From JAJXYN01 sp964532735 (GTDB lineage: Bacteria > Patescibacteriota > Patescibacteriia > JAGPKW01), in assembly GCA_964532735.1 (NCBI GenBank), contig CAZHKK010000010.1, positions 1 through 35,576 on the forward strand: a stretch of DNA of 35,576 nucleotides. Reading direction: 5' to 3'. The notes beneath the pieces were generated by a model. It searched no databases, was not told the origin of the DNA, and worked only from the letters and a program-made list of their open reading frames with translations. Shown here one piece after another: positions 17,312 to 24,109 of this stretch. The position numbers were made by a program, and so were the translations under genes. Each line of letters starts with the position of its first letter. The stretch's first letter is position 1.

Positions 17312-17797
17312 TTACTTAATAATAAGAGAATCTAGCCAATTATTTACTTCTTTTATAATCTCTTCTTTTCTTGTCTTAACATTTTTAAAACTACTTTCTG
17401 AAATTATATTGTTGTCTTTTAAAAATGCTTTTATATCTTTAAAAACCTTACCAAAAGAACCTTCATTTGTGCAAAACAAATACATATCTTTATTTTTTAA
17501 TTTATATTTATCAAGGAATGTTCTTATTGGTGGTGTTACAGAAAAAGCCCAAACTGGTGTTCCTAAAAAAATATTCTCATAATTATCAAGATTTATATCA
17601 AATTCTTCTATTTCTGGCTTAGACTTCATCATAATATGTCTTCCTAACCAAAGATACTTTGTAAAACCATTCCCAATTTTAATTTCTTTTTTAGTTTTTA
17701 ATTCTAAAATATCTGCATCTAATTTATTTTTAATTAATTCTGCCACAAATTTAGTATTTCCTTCGTGAGAATAATAAATAACTAAATCTTTTTTCAT
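17312..17797 (-). CDS. flavodoxin-like protein
   Basis: Flavodoxins are FMN-binding electron carriers. The 161-residue protein opens with a beta strand followed by the phosphate-binding loop SHEGNT (10-15). The second FMN loop region reads IFLGTPVWAFSVTPPIRTF, and a third segment reads LFCTNEGSFG. This is the architecture of the flavodoxin/NAD(P)H-dependent FMN reductase group that includes MIOX-like short flavodoxins. It lies between the GT2 gene (18564-17851) and an orphan. The redox partner is not visible. Confidence 0.88.
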   Translation of the reverse strand: MKKDLVIYYSHEGNTKFVAELIKNKLDADILELKTKKEIKIGNGFTKYLWLGRHIMMKSKPEIEEFDINLDNYENIFLGTPVWAFSVTPPIRTFLDKYKLKNKDMYLFCTNEGSFGKVFKDIKAFLKDNNIISESSFKNVKTRKEEIIKEVNNWLDSLIIK

Positions 17798-17850
17798 TTA
17801 TTTTTATTACTTGATTAAATAATTATTTATATTGTAATACAAAAATAATT

Positions 17851-18564
17851 TTATTTATATATGTATTTTTTTAAAAATCTAATTGATATTTTAAATCTTT
17901 TTATAAATAAATGTTTTAAGTTTCTCCATCCATCTTTAAAAGCATTTAATTTGGTTTTTCCAGTTCTTTCATAATATTCTACGTTACATTCGCCAAATCT
18001 AATATTTTTATTTAAAGCTGTCTCCATTTTAATCTCTTGTGAAAAAGGCATCCCATCTGATTTTAAAATTATATTTTGTAAAATATCTTTTTTAAAAACC
18101 CACATTCCTGTTTGAGAATCCTTAATATTTCTTAATGTTAGAATATTAAAAAATACAGTTAATCCCCAATTACCTACCTTATTAAGCCAATACATTGAAT
18201 TTTCGTCTTTTAATGGAAATCTTGAACAATTTATGAAATCAAATCCTTTATCTATTACCATATCTAAAATACTTTCTAAATTATTCATTCCATATGTTCC
18301 ATCTGCATCGCAAGTAACTATAATATCTGTATCTATTGGAAAACTTTTAAAACCCTTCTTATATGCACTACCATATCCTGGTCTTTTCTCATCAACAACA
18401 GCAAAACCAAAACTTTCAGCAACACCTCTCGTCTTGTCTGTAGAATTATTATTAACTGCAACAACATGATCTATGTATTTTGGTATTAATTTTTGTGTAG
18501 CAACCAAACCTTCTTCTTCATTATAACAAGGCATTATAATGGTAATAACTTTATTTTTATACAT
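17851..18564 (-). CDS. glycosyltransferase family 2, polyprenyl-phosphate mannosyltransferase type
   Basis: The 237-residue protein has the GT2 start ITIIMPCYNEEEGL, a VNNNSTDKT loop at 38-44, and the metal-binding DAD at 86-88 within VTCDADGTYG. RPGYGSAYKKGF at 61-72 and DSQTGMWVFKKDIL follow. This is the pattern of dolichol/undecaprenyl-phosphate mannosyl- or glucosyltransferases, here without the C-terminal membrane helices found in some members. Such enzymes supply lipid-linked sugars to GT-C transferases like the candidate at 10547-12817 (inference). Confidence 0.9.
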   Translation of the reverse strand: MYKNKVITIIMPCYNEEEGLVATQKLIPKYIDHVVAVNNNSTDKTRGVAESFGFAVVDEKRPGYGSAYKKGFKSFPIDTDIIVTCDADGTYGMNNLESILDMVIDKGFDFINCSRFPLKDENSMYWLNKVGNWGLTVFFNILTLRNIKDSQTGMWVFKKDILQNIILKSDGMPFSQEIKMETALNKNIRFGECNVEYYERTGKTKLNAFKDGWRNLKHLFIKRFKISIRFLKKYIYK

Positions 18565-18610
18565 TTCTTTGTTTTGACTTTATTATCTTACCTTATTTTT
18601 ACTATATTTT

Positions 18611-18640
18611 TTGCATTATGTCTATAATTTGTTATATTAT
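18611..18640 (+). promoter_or_regulatory. probable promoter of tRNA-Thr
   Basis: TTGCAT (18611-18616) is followed 16 bp later by TATATT (18633-18638) preceded by TGT, or 18 bp later by TATTAT (18635-18640). The tRNA begins about 10 bases further on. The exact -10 is ambiguous. Confidence 0.5.
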
Positions 18641-18650
18641 TATAACAGAT

Positions 18651-18726
18651 GCCATTATAGCTCAGTTGGTAGAGCGTCTCCCTCGTAAAGAGAAGGTCAA
18701 GAGTTCGATTCTCTTTAATGGCTCCA
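18651..18726 (+). tRNA. tRNA-Thr (CGU anticodon)
   Basis: A complete cloverleaf can be drawn. The acceptor stem is GCCATTA/TAATGGC and the D arm is GCTC...GAGC. The anticodon loop CTCGTAA gives anticodon CGT, which reads ACG. The T arm is AAGAG-TTCGATT-CTCTT, followed by discriminator T and an encoded CCA. Total length is 76. The top pair of the anticodon loop (31-39) is a C-A mismatch, otherwise stems are intact. Thr-CGU is normally a second threonine isoacceptor. Confidence 0.93.
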
Positions 18727-18797
18727 TAATAACTTAAATAATTATCCATTTTTTTATATTTAATAATATGATAAAATATAATAATTAAATTACTATT

Positions 18798-19130
18798 ATG
18801 AAAAAAAACATATTTAAATTAATTATTTTTTCTATTTTTTTACTTGGATCAAATGTTAATGCTGTCGTAACAGACTATAATCTTAGTTCAGAAATTGGTG
18901 GTTTTTCTGGATTAAATTTTAATTCTCCTATTATGATAATTTTAAATATTATCACTGCTATTATAATGGTTTTTTCTATTATAAATTTAATGATAGGATA
19001 TACTAGATGGCATTTTATAGCATCTGGTAATGTTGACGAAATGAATATAGCAAAAAATACATTAATAAAATCTTTTGTTGGATTTTTAATAATAATAATT
19101 GTTTTATTGATAGATATAACAATAAAATAA
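18798..19130 (+). CDS. VirB2/TrbC-like small pilin precursor
   Basis: The 110-residue protein has a signal peptide (1-22, likely cleaved after NVNA) and a short polar segment. Two membrane helices lie at about 46-67 and 90-109, separated by a loop with TRWHFIASGNVDEMNIAKNT. This is the topology of VirB2/TrbC subunits of type IV secretion systems, and similar lone proteins are common in CPR genomes. No other secretion genes are adjacent. It follows tRNA-Thr directly and ends in a strong terminator. An extended -10, TGA-TAAAAT, lies shortly upstream of the ATG. The function could instead be a small membrane protein of unrelated role. Confidence 0.75.
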   Translation: MKKNIFKLIIFSIFLLGSNVNAVVTDYNLSSEIGGFSGLNFNSPIMIILNIITAIIMVFSIINLMIGYTRWHFIASGNVDEMNIAKNTLIKSFVGFLIIIIVLLIDITIK

Positions 19131-19131
19131 T

Positions 19132-19164
19132 AAAATATCAGATATTAAAAATATCTGATATTTT
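19132..19164. terminator. bidirectional Rho-independent terminator
   Basis: A perfect 15-bp stem, AAAATATCAGATATT with AATATCTGATATTTT, and an AAA loop lie between the convergent VirB2-like gene and miaB. T-runs on both strands make it usable in both directions. Confidence 0.9.
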
Positions 19165-19165
19165 A

Positions 19166-20497
19166 TTATATTTTTTTACCATACAGATTCCACTCTTCAA
19201 CCTTCTCTATTAATACGTCTACTATACACCCTATTAAATTATCCTCGTTCTCTATTGGTAATTTTACAATTTTTTGTTCGCTAGAATGGCCAATCCAATA
19301 CTTTTTTCCCTTTTCTTCAATTAATACAGAAACAACTTTGTTTAAAAATTTTTTATTTTTTTTAAGAACTACAGATTCCATAAGTTCGTGTAATTTGTTC
19401 CATCTTTCTCTTTTTGTTTTAAAATCTATTTTATTATTCATTTTTTCAGAAGCTGTTCCACTTCTGTCAGAATATATAGCTGTATAAGAAATATCAAAAT
19501 CTGCATCTTTATATAATTTATAAGTATTTAAAAAAGCTTCTTCTGATTCACCCGGAAAACCAACTATAATATCTGTTCCTATAGCTATATCCGGTTTTTT
19601 ATTTCTTATTTTTTGAATAAGATTTAAATAATGCTCTGCAGTATATTTTCTATTCATATCTTTTAGAATATTATTGTCTCCCGATTGAACTGCTAAATGT
19701 AAATAATTTCCAATACTTTTTAATGATAGAGCGTCTATTACTTCATCGTTTAAATCTTTTGGGTGCGAAGAAGTAAAATATACCCTACAAAATCCTATCT
19801 TATCTATTTCCCAAAGCAATTGTGCAAATTTATTTTTATATGGGTTTCTTTTACTTTTACAAACATCTTCTGGATTATAAGAATTTACATTTTGACCTAA
19901 CAATGTTATTTCTTTGTAATTATTCTTTTTAAAGTATAAAACTTCATTTAATATATCTTCCATTTTTCTAGATTGCTCTCTTCCTCTTGCATAAGGCACA
20001 GCACAATAACTACAAAAATTATTACAACCAGACATAATTGGAATAAATGCTTGATATTTATTTTTAGTTAAAGGCTTTATTGATAAATAATTTAAATTTT
20101 CTATTTCTTTTATTTCTTCTTTTATATTTTTTCCAAAATATCCTTTTATTATTAATGATAAATTAGATATATCTTTTATCTTTATAAAAAAATCTATTTT
20201 GTCTTTGAACTTTCTTCTTATAGAACCATTTTTATCTCTACCTACCATACACCCAGTAACTATTATTAACTGATTTTTTTTGTTTTTTATCCTTTTTGCA
20301 TGCAATCTATTTGTTATTCCAAAAACTCTATTTTCAGCAGACTCTCTAACGGAACAAGAATTTATAATAATTACATCTGTTAAATCGGTATTTTTCTGAT
20401 CAATCTCAACAAAATCAATACTTTTTAATATTGATTTTATTCTTTCTGAATCAGATATGTTCATCTGACAACCAAATGTTATTAAACAAAAAGTCAT
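19166..20497 (-). CDS. miaB: tRNA-2-methylthio-N6-isopentenyladenosine synthase MiaB
   Basis: MiaB is a radical-SAM methylthiotransferase that adds the 2-methylthio group to i6A37 of tRNAs. The 443-residue protein has the N-terminal UPF0004 domain with cluster cysteines Cys10 (FGCQMN), Cys48 and Cys83. The radical SAM motif CNNFCSYC holds Cys158, Cys162 and Cys165. A C-terminal TRAM-like domain includes VSVLIEEKGKKYWIGHSS. FGCQMN and YARGREQSR favour MiaB over RimO or MtaB. It shares a terminator region with the VirB2-like gene and is divergent from the gene at 20613. Confidence 0.95.
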   Translation of the reverse strand: MTFCLITFGCQMNISDSERIKSILKSIDFVEIDQKNTDLTDVIIINSCSVRESAENRVFGITNRLHAKRIKNKKNQLIIVTGCMVGRDKNGSIRRKFKDKIDFFIKIKDISNLSLIIKGYFGKNIKEEIKEIENLNYLSIKPLTKNKYQAFIPIMSGCNNFCSYCAVPYARGREQSRKMEDILNEVLYFKKNNYKEITLLGQNVNSYNPEDVCKSKRNPYKNKFAQLLWEIDKIGFCRVYFTSSHPKDLNDEVIDALSLKSIGNYLHLAVQSGDNNILKDMNRKYTAEHYLNLIQKIRNKKPDIAIGTDIIVGFPGESEEAFLNTYKLYKDADFDISYTAIYSDRSGTASEKMNNKIDFKTKRERWNKLHELMESVVLKKNKKFLNKVVSVLIEEKGKKYWIGHSSEQKIVKLPIENEDNLIGCIVDVLIEKVEEWNLYGKKI

Positions 20498-20540
20498 TTT
20501 TTTAATATTATTTATAGAAATTTATTATATATTATTTTTT

Positions 20541-20566
20541 TAAATAAATAAATGTTTATTTATTTA
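20541..20566. repeat. perfect inverted repeat over the promoter of the 242-aa gene
   Basis: TAAATAAATAAA (20541-20552) and TTTATTTATTTA (20555-20566) form a 12-bp perfect palindrome with a 2-base centre. It overlaps the likely -35 of the gene starting at 20613 and lies about 45 bases upstream of the miaB start, so it could be an operator. AT-only palindromes do occur by chance in such AT-rich DNA. Confidence 0.45.
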
Positions 20567-20583
20567 TAATATTATGATAATAT
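20555..20583 (+). promoter_or_regulatory. promoter of the 242-aa gene
   Basis: An extended -10, TGA-TAATAT (20575-20583), lies 30 bases before the start codon. A weak -35, TTTATT (20555-20560), is 17 bp upstream of the -10 and lies inside the inverted repeat at 20541-20566. Confidence 0.55.
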
Positions 20584-20612
20584 TTAAAAACAATATAAAC
20601 AGGAGGCAAAAA

Positions 20613-21341
20613 ATGTCTAAAAATACAAATTTTTTAAAGAAATTTATCTCTATTTTGATTAATAATAAAAAAAATAACTTTAAGGTTATTAAAGATAAAA
20701 ACATTATAACTGTTGATTTGTGTGGAGTTTCTGTTTCTAGAAAATATAATGAAAAATTAAAAAATTCTTTATCTTGTAATATAGGTTTATGCAAAACTGC
20801 TATTATAAATAAAATCATAAAACAACAAAAAGATGTTTCAATAAAATTAAAAGATAAAAACAATACAGTGACTTTAACTCTTGAAATAAAAGGAAAAACA
20901 CCATTTAAAATATCAACAACTAGAAAATATAACCCAGCCCTAAAAAAATCAAAGGCTTATAATATCGGAATGTGTGAATCTTTTATTATTTCTCAAATAA
21001 TAGAACTTTGTTTTATCAATATATATTCAACCGAAAACGAAAAAAATTTATTTATAATAAATACAACTAATATTATTTTTAATAAAATTATATCTCCAGA
21101 GCTTATTTCTAGTTCAGCTTATTATGGTTTAAATAACATTTTGAACAATAATATATTTAATGAAAATCAAAAAAATAAGATAATAAACATTATTACATTA
21201 ATTTCAAATAATATAAATAAAATAGAAGATGTTTTTATTAGTTCTGCTTTTAAAAAATATTTATCACTAGAAGCTAAAATATTTAAACAAAGAAGAAAAG
21301 AAGAGACAAAATCCAGAAAAAACAAAAAAGACATTGCATAA
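20613..21341 (+). CDS. orphan protein with an internal duplication, 242 aa
   Basis: I do not recognise this protein. I start it at the ATG at 20613 because AGGAGG lies at 20601-20606; the frame is open further upstream but lacks such a site. Two copies of one motif are visible, RKYN..LK.S...NIG.C...II..II, at residues 43-69 and 104-130. Each carries one cysteine (Cys60, Cys121) in the NIG(L/M)C core. Strand-rich, Lys-rich sequence lies between them and the last 100 residues are helical, ending in a basic tail (RRKEETKSRKNKKDIA). It is a single-gene unit with its own promoter and a terminator shared with the RNA on the opposite strand. It is probably cytoplasmic; the basic tail would suit nucleic acid binding (inference). 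Confidence 0.85.
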   Translation: MSKNTNFLKKFISILINNKKNNFKVIKDKNIITVDLCGVSVSRKYNEKLKNSLSCNIGLCKTAIINKIIKQQKDVSIKLKDKNNTVTLTLEIKGKTPFKISTTRKYNPALKKSKAYNIGMCESFIISQIIELCFINIYSTENEKNLFIINTTNIIFNKIISPELISSSAYYGLNNILNNNIFNENQKNKIINIITLISNNINKIEDVFISSAFKKYLSLEAKIFKQRRKEETKSRKNKKDIA

Positions 21342-21522
21342 ATTAAAAAATCACTCAAAAAAGAGTGATTTTTTTAATAAAGCCCTAAAAATGTTTGACT
21401 AGAAACTTCAAGGAGGCGATATTGCGAGAAAAAGGTTTGGAAAACTCAAACAATATCATTTTGAGAGATCAAAAATTTCCTTAAAGTAGTAATCAAACAA
21501 TTTTAAAACTTTATTTTATTGT
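21340..21522 (-). ncRNA. structured non-coding RNA candidate, own promoter and terminator
   Basis: The minus strand here forms a long branched structure. The outer stem is TGTTTGAT (21499-21492) with GTCAAACA (21399-21392). A second stem is ACTTTAAGGA (21487-21478) with TCCTTGAAGT (21414-21405). An inner stem is GATATTG (21457-21451) with CAATATC (21425-21419). Small hairpins TTTTGA/TCAAAA and GTTTG/CAAAC lie on one side and at the tip. Two pairs are U-G on the minus strand but would be A-C mismatches on the plus strand, which fixes the transcribed strand. A near-consensus promoter lies just upstream and a terminator follows, giving about 175-185 nt. I see no SRP, tmRNA or RNase P signature. 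The size and long imperfect helix would allow a 6S-like RNA, but this is unproven. Confidence 0.72.
21346..21373. terminator. bidirectional terminator between the 242-aa gene and the structured RNA
   Basis: An 11-bp stem, AAAAATCACTC with GAGTGATTTTT, encloses an A6 loop. A T-run follows on the plus strand and, because of the A-run on the left, also on the minus strand. It ends the plus-strand gene at 21341 and would end the minus-strand RNA that starts near 21522. Confidence 0.88.
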
Positions 21523-21528
21523 TGTAAA

Positions 21529-21557
21529 ACACTATCATACGTAATGTTTTTTGTCAA
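21529..21557 (-). promoter_or_regulatory. promoter of the structured RNA
   Basis: On the minus strand, a perfect TTGACA (21557-21552), a 17-bp spacer ending in TGA and TAGTGT (21534-21529) form an extended -10 promoter. It lies directly after the rplA terminator, so it must serve a separate transcript. The start is expected near 21522. Confidence 0.72.
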
Positions 21558-21570
21558 TAATACAAAAATA

Positions 21571-21602
21571 AAAAATAATCTACATTAATGTAGATTATTT
21601 TT
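21571..21602 (-). terminator. Rho-independent terminator of rplA
   Basis: A perfect 14-bp stem, AAAAATAATCTACA with TGTAGATTATTTTT, and a TTAA loop lie immediately after the rplA stop. It is palindromic enough to work in both directions, but only rplA reads into it among identified genes. Confidence 0.85.
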
Positions 21603-21605
21603 TAT

Positions 21606-22292
21606 TTATTGAACTAAAACTTTTATTCCAGGACCCATTGTTGAATTTATTGAAACAGTTTTTAAATAAGCTTTTTTAATTGTTTCTGGTTTAGCTAATT
21701 TGATAGCTTCAATTAATGTATTAAAATTTTCCAATAATTGTTGTTCTGAAAAATCAGACCTTCCAATAACTTGGTGAACTATACCTGTTTTATCATTTTT
21801 AAAAGCAATTTTACCAGCTTTTTGTTCCTCTACCGCCTTAACAACATCAGTTGTCACCGTGCCAACTTTTGGATTAGGCATTATTCCTTTAGGTCCAAGA
21901 ATTCTAGCTAGTTTTGATAATTTAACCATCATTGAAGGGGTTGCTATAGCAACATCAAAATTAATTGTTCCTGATTTTGATATTTCTTCTATTAAATCCT
22001 CTGCTCCAACAAAATCTGCACCTGCTTTTTTTGCATTATCTGCATCATTTCCTTCTGCAAAAACTGCTACTTTTTTAGTTTTTCCAGTTCCATTTGGCAA
22101 AACAACAGATCCTCTAATTTGTTCATCTGTCTTTTTCAAATTCATATTTAATCTTATGTGAACTTCTATTGAAGGAATAAATTTTGTTTTTGAAGCTTTT
22201 TTAACTAAAGACATAGCTTCTTCTGGTGTATAAACTTTATCTTTATCAATCATTTGAGATAATTCATTATATCTTACTGATCTTTTTTTCAT
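21606..22292 (-). CDS. rplA: 50S ribosomal protein L1
   Basis: L1 forms the L1 stalk of the large subunit and often represses its own operon by binding the mRNA. The 228-residue protein shows the family hallmark ARILGPKGIMPNPKVGTVT and FKNDKTGIVHQVIGR. The C-terminal KAYLKTVSINSTMGPGI is also typical. Length is normal. It is the last gene of the rplK unit and is followed by a strong terminator. Unusually, a small membrane protein gene separates it from rplK. L1 is absent from some CPR lineages, so its presence is informative about placement. Confidence 0.98.
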   Translation of the reverse strand: MKKRSVRYNELSQMIDKDKVYTPEEAMSLVKKASKTKFIPSIEVHIRLNMNLKKTDEQIRGSVVLPNGTGKTKKVAVFAEGNDADNAKKAGADFVGAEDLIEEISKSGTINFDVAIATPSMMVKLSKLARILGPKGIMPNPKVGTVTTDVVKAVEEQKAGKIAFKNDKTGIVHQVIGRSDFSEQQLLENFNTLIEAIKLAKPETIKKAYLKTVSINSTMGPGIKVLVQ

Positions 22293-22370
22293 ATTTTTTT
22301 ATTAACGATTATTTATTAATCTCCCTCTGTTTTAATAATATTTAATTATATAAATGAGGTGTTTTATTTT

Positions 22371-22883
22371 TTATATTTCACTAAAATCTTTGTTTCTTTT
22401 TATATCTTTTACTATTATAAGCCAATGGAAAAGATATATTGGGAAACCTACTATTATTAGAGATAAAGCATTTGACATATCCCTATCTCTTTCTTCTTTT
22501 GCAAAATCCCTTTTACTTTCTCTTTCTTGTCTAACTCTTTCAGAATTACTCCATTGTTCATAATCCACAAGCCATACATTAATAATATCTAATTGTTCTT
22601 CTGTTAATTGTTTTAAATTAGAAGAAGAATTTTCTTCTTTTAGTTTTATTTTTTCTAAAACTTCTTTTGTTAATTTTAAATCTGAATTTATAGTTAAAGA
22701 AAATTTAGAATCAAAAGTCATTGGTTCTGAAATGTAATAATTATATCTATATTCAGCGTTTTTAAAAACATAAGTTTTTAAAATATTATTTACTATTATC
22801 ACTCCACCAATTATTGTTAATGCTAAACCTACCAAAGTAAACAAATATAAATATATTGTTCTAATAATATTTTTTGTAGACAT
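22371..22883 (-). CDS. small two-helix membrane protein between rplK and rplA
   Basis: The 170-residue protein has a membrane helix at about 10-32 (IYLYLFTLVGLALTIIGGVI), a polar middle and a second helix at about 140-158 (LSLIIVGFPIYLFHWLIIV). The middle contains TEEQLDIINVWLVDYEQWSNSERVRQERE, a conserved-looking segment. The N-terminal pattern RTIYLYLFTLVGL recalls the DUF5671 type of small membrane proteins frequent in CPR genomes, from memory and not checked. It is probably co-transcribed with rplK (36 bases) and rplA (78 bases), with no obvious mechanistic link to ribosomal proteins. Function is unknown. Confidence 0.8.
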   Translation of the reverse strand: MSTKNIIRTIYLYLFTLVGLALTIIGGVIIVNNILKTYVFKNAEYRYNYYISEPMTFDSKFSLTINSDLKLTKEVLEKIKLKEENSSSNLKQLTEEQLDIINVWLVDYEQWSNSERVRQERESKRDFAKEERDRDMSNALSLIIVGFPIYLFHWLIIVKDIKRNKDFSEI

Positions 22884-22918
22884 TTTATTGAAGTTATATG
22901 TGTTAGATAAGAAAAAAC

Positions 22919-23329
22919 TTAATCAACTATCTCAACTCCCATTTGTCTAGCTGTACCAGCAACTATTTTCATAGCTTGTTCAACATTTTCTGTATTTAAA
23001 TCTGGAATTTTAATTTCTGCAATTGTTTTAAGATCTGCTTTTGATAATTTACCAGCTTTGTTTAATAATGCATTACCTGATCCTTTTTGAATCTTTGCAT
23101 ATTTTTTAATAAGGTCAGATGCTGGTGGAGTATGAAAAACTAACTCATAACTTTTATCATCTGCAACTATTATTTCAACAGGAATAACTCCTTCTTTCCC
23201 GTTTGTAGCTGCATTAAATTTTGTACAAAATTCTTGTATGTTCAAACTTGCTTGTCCTAATGCTGGACCAACAGGAGGAGCTGGAGTAGCTTTCCCTGCC
23301 ATAATTTGTAGTTTTATGATTTTTGGCAT
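22919..23329 (-). CDS. rplK: 50S ribosomal protein L11
   Basis: L11 binds the GTPase-associated region of 23S rRNA. The 136-residue protein begins KIIKLQIMAGKATPAPPVGPALGQ, a diagnostic N-terminal domain. FHTPPASDLIKKYAKI and the C-terminal IKIPDLN...AMKIVAGTARQMGVEI follow, including the rRNA-binding helix. Length is normal. It heads the unit rplK, membrane protein, rplA, and has its own promoter and a leader of about 100 bases. Confidence 0.98.
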   Translation of the reverse strand: MPKIIKLQIMAGKATPAPPVGPALGQASLNIQEFCTKFNAATNGKEGVIPVEIIVADDKSYELVFHTPPASDLIKKYAKIQKGSGNALLNKAGKLSKADLKTIAEIKIPDLNTENVEQAMKIVAGTARQMGVEIVD

Positions 23330-23355
23330 ATTTAAATTTTAAATTTATTAATAAC

Positions 23356-23409
23356 GCAAATATAAATTTGCTCACAAAATTAAAATTTACAAATTAAAGT
23401 ATAACTTTA
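23356..23409 (-). promoter_or_regulatory. rplK leader with two small hairpins
   Basis: Between the promoter and rplK lie two perfect short hairpins, GCAAAT-ATAA-ATTTGC (23356-23371) and TAAAGT-ATA-ACTTTA (23395-23409). Leaders of L11-L1 operons often hold an L1 binding site, so autoregulation is possible. I do not see a convincing copy of the known L1 target, so this is suggestive only. Confidence 0.35.
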
Positions 23410-23436
23410 ATAGAAGCTGTAAAAATTAATGTATTT

Positions 23437-23465
23437 ATTTTATGTTATTTTAAATAAAAAATCAA
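23437..23465 (-). promoter_or_regulatory. promoter of the rplK unit
   Basis: On the minus strand, TTGATT (23465-23460), a 17-bp spacer and TAAAAT (23442-23437) lie just after the nusG terminator. The same TTGATT -35 and 17-bp spacing serve secE-nusG. Confidence 0.7.
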
Positions 23466-23470
23466 GAGAT

Positions 23471-23520
23471 ATTTAAAAAAAGTAAGTGTCACATAAATGC
23501 GACACTTACTTTTTTTAAAT
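23471..23520 (-). terminator. Rho-independent terminator of secE-nusG
   Basis: A perfect 20-bp stem runs from 23471-23490 and 23501-23520, with a 10-base loop. Its core is AGTAAGTGTC with GACACTTACT, and the flanking A and T runs form the base. It lies 4 bases after the nusG stop and separates nusG from rplK, which in many bacteria are co-transcribed. Confidence 0.92.
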
Positions 23521-23524
23521 TTAT

Positions 23525-24070
23525 TTATTCTACTTTTTTTACTTGTAACAAATCCAATTCTACTGGGGTTTCTCTTCCAAAAACAGAAACTAAAACTTTT
23601 ATTTTTCCTTTTTCTGTGTCTATACTACTAATATTACCCTCAAAATCTTTAAATGGTCCGTCAGAAATTTTAACCATTTCTCCAATTTCAAAATTAACTG
23701 TATATTTTGGAGTTTCTACTCCCATTTTTTTCATAAGAAGATCTATTTCTTCTTTTGAAACAGGTGTTGGTGTTACTCCAGAGCCTATAAACCCTGTAAC
23801 ATTTGGAGTATTTCTAACAACATACCAAGACTCATCTGTTAATTCCATTTCTACAAAAACATAACCTGGAAATATTTTTTCTACTACAACATTTCTTTTA
23901 CCTGATTTTATTTTTATTTTTTTTTCTGTTGGAATTAATACTGAAAAAATTCTATCTTCCATATCCATAGATTCTATTCTTTGTTCAAGACTTTTTTTAA
24001 CATTTTCTTCATACCCAGAATATGTGTGTATAACATACCAACTTCTTCCCTCACCTTTTTGTTTAGACAT
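23525..24070 (-). CDS. nusG: transcription termination/antitermination protein NusG
   Basis: NusG binds RNA polymerase and couples transcription to termination or translation. The 181-residue protein has the NGN domain (WYVIHTYSGYEENVKKSLEQR near the start, IFPGYVFVEM in the middle, NTPNVTGFIG). It ends in a KOW domain (GEMVKISDGPFKDFEGNI). Length is typical. It is 39 bases downstream of secE, an arrangement found throughout bacteria, and has a strong terminator after it. Confidence 0.98.
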   Translation of the reverse strand: MSKQKGEGRSWYVIHTYSGYEENVKKSLEQRIESMDMEDRIFSVLIPTEKKIKIKSGKRNVVVEKIFPGYVFVEMELTDESWYVVRNTPNVTGFIGSGVTPTPVSKEEIDLLMKKMGVETPKYTVNFEIGEMVKISDGPFKDFEGNISSIDTEKGKIKVLVSVFGRETPVELDLLQVKKVE

Positions 24071-24109
24071 AATTAATTTTTTAATTTTTAACTTAATAAT
24101 TTAATTTAT

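Noticed and set aside
21411..21484. Plus-strand mini-ORF with AGGAGG five bases before TTG, encoding 20 residues
   Set aside because: The AGGAGG is the complement of the CCUCCUU in the structured RNA, and no plus-strand promoter precedes it; a terminator does. The G-U pairs and the promoter favour the minus-strand RNA. A small peptide gene is not excluded.
21340..21522. SRP RNA, tmRNA or RNase P RNA as the identity of the structured RNA
   Set aside because: The SRP apical GGAA/AGCAGC motif, a tRNA-like tmRNA end and RNase P core motifs are absent, and the size does not fit tmRNA or RNase P.
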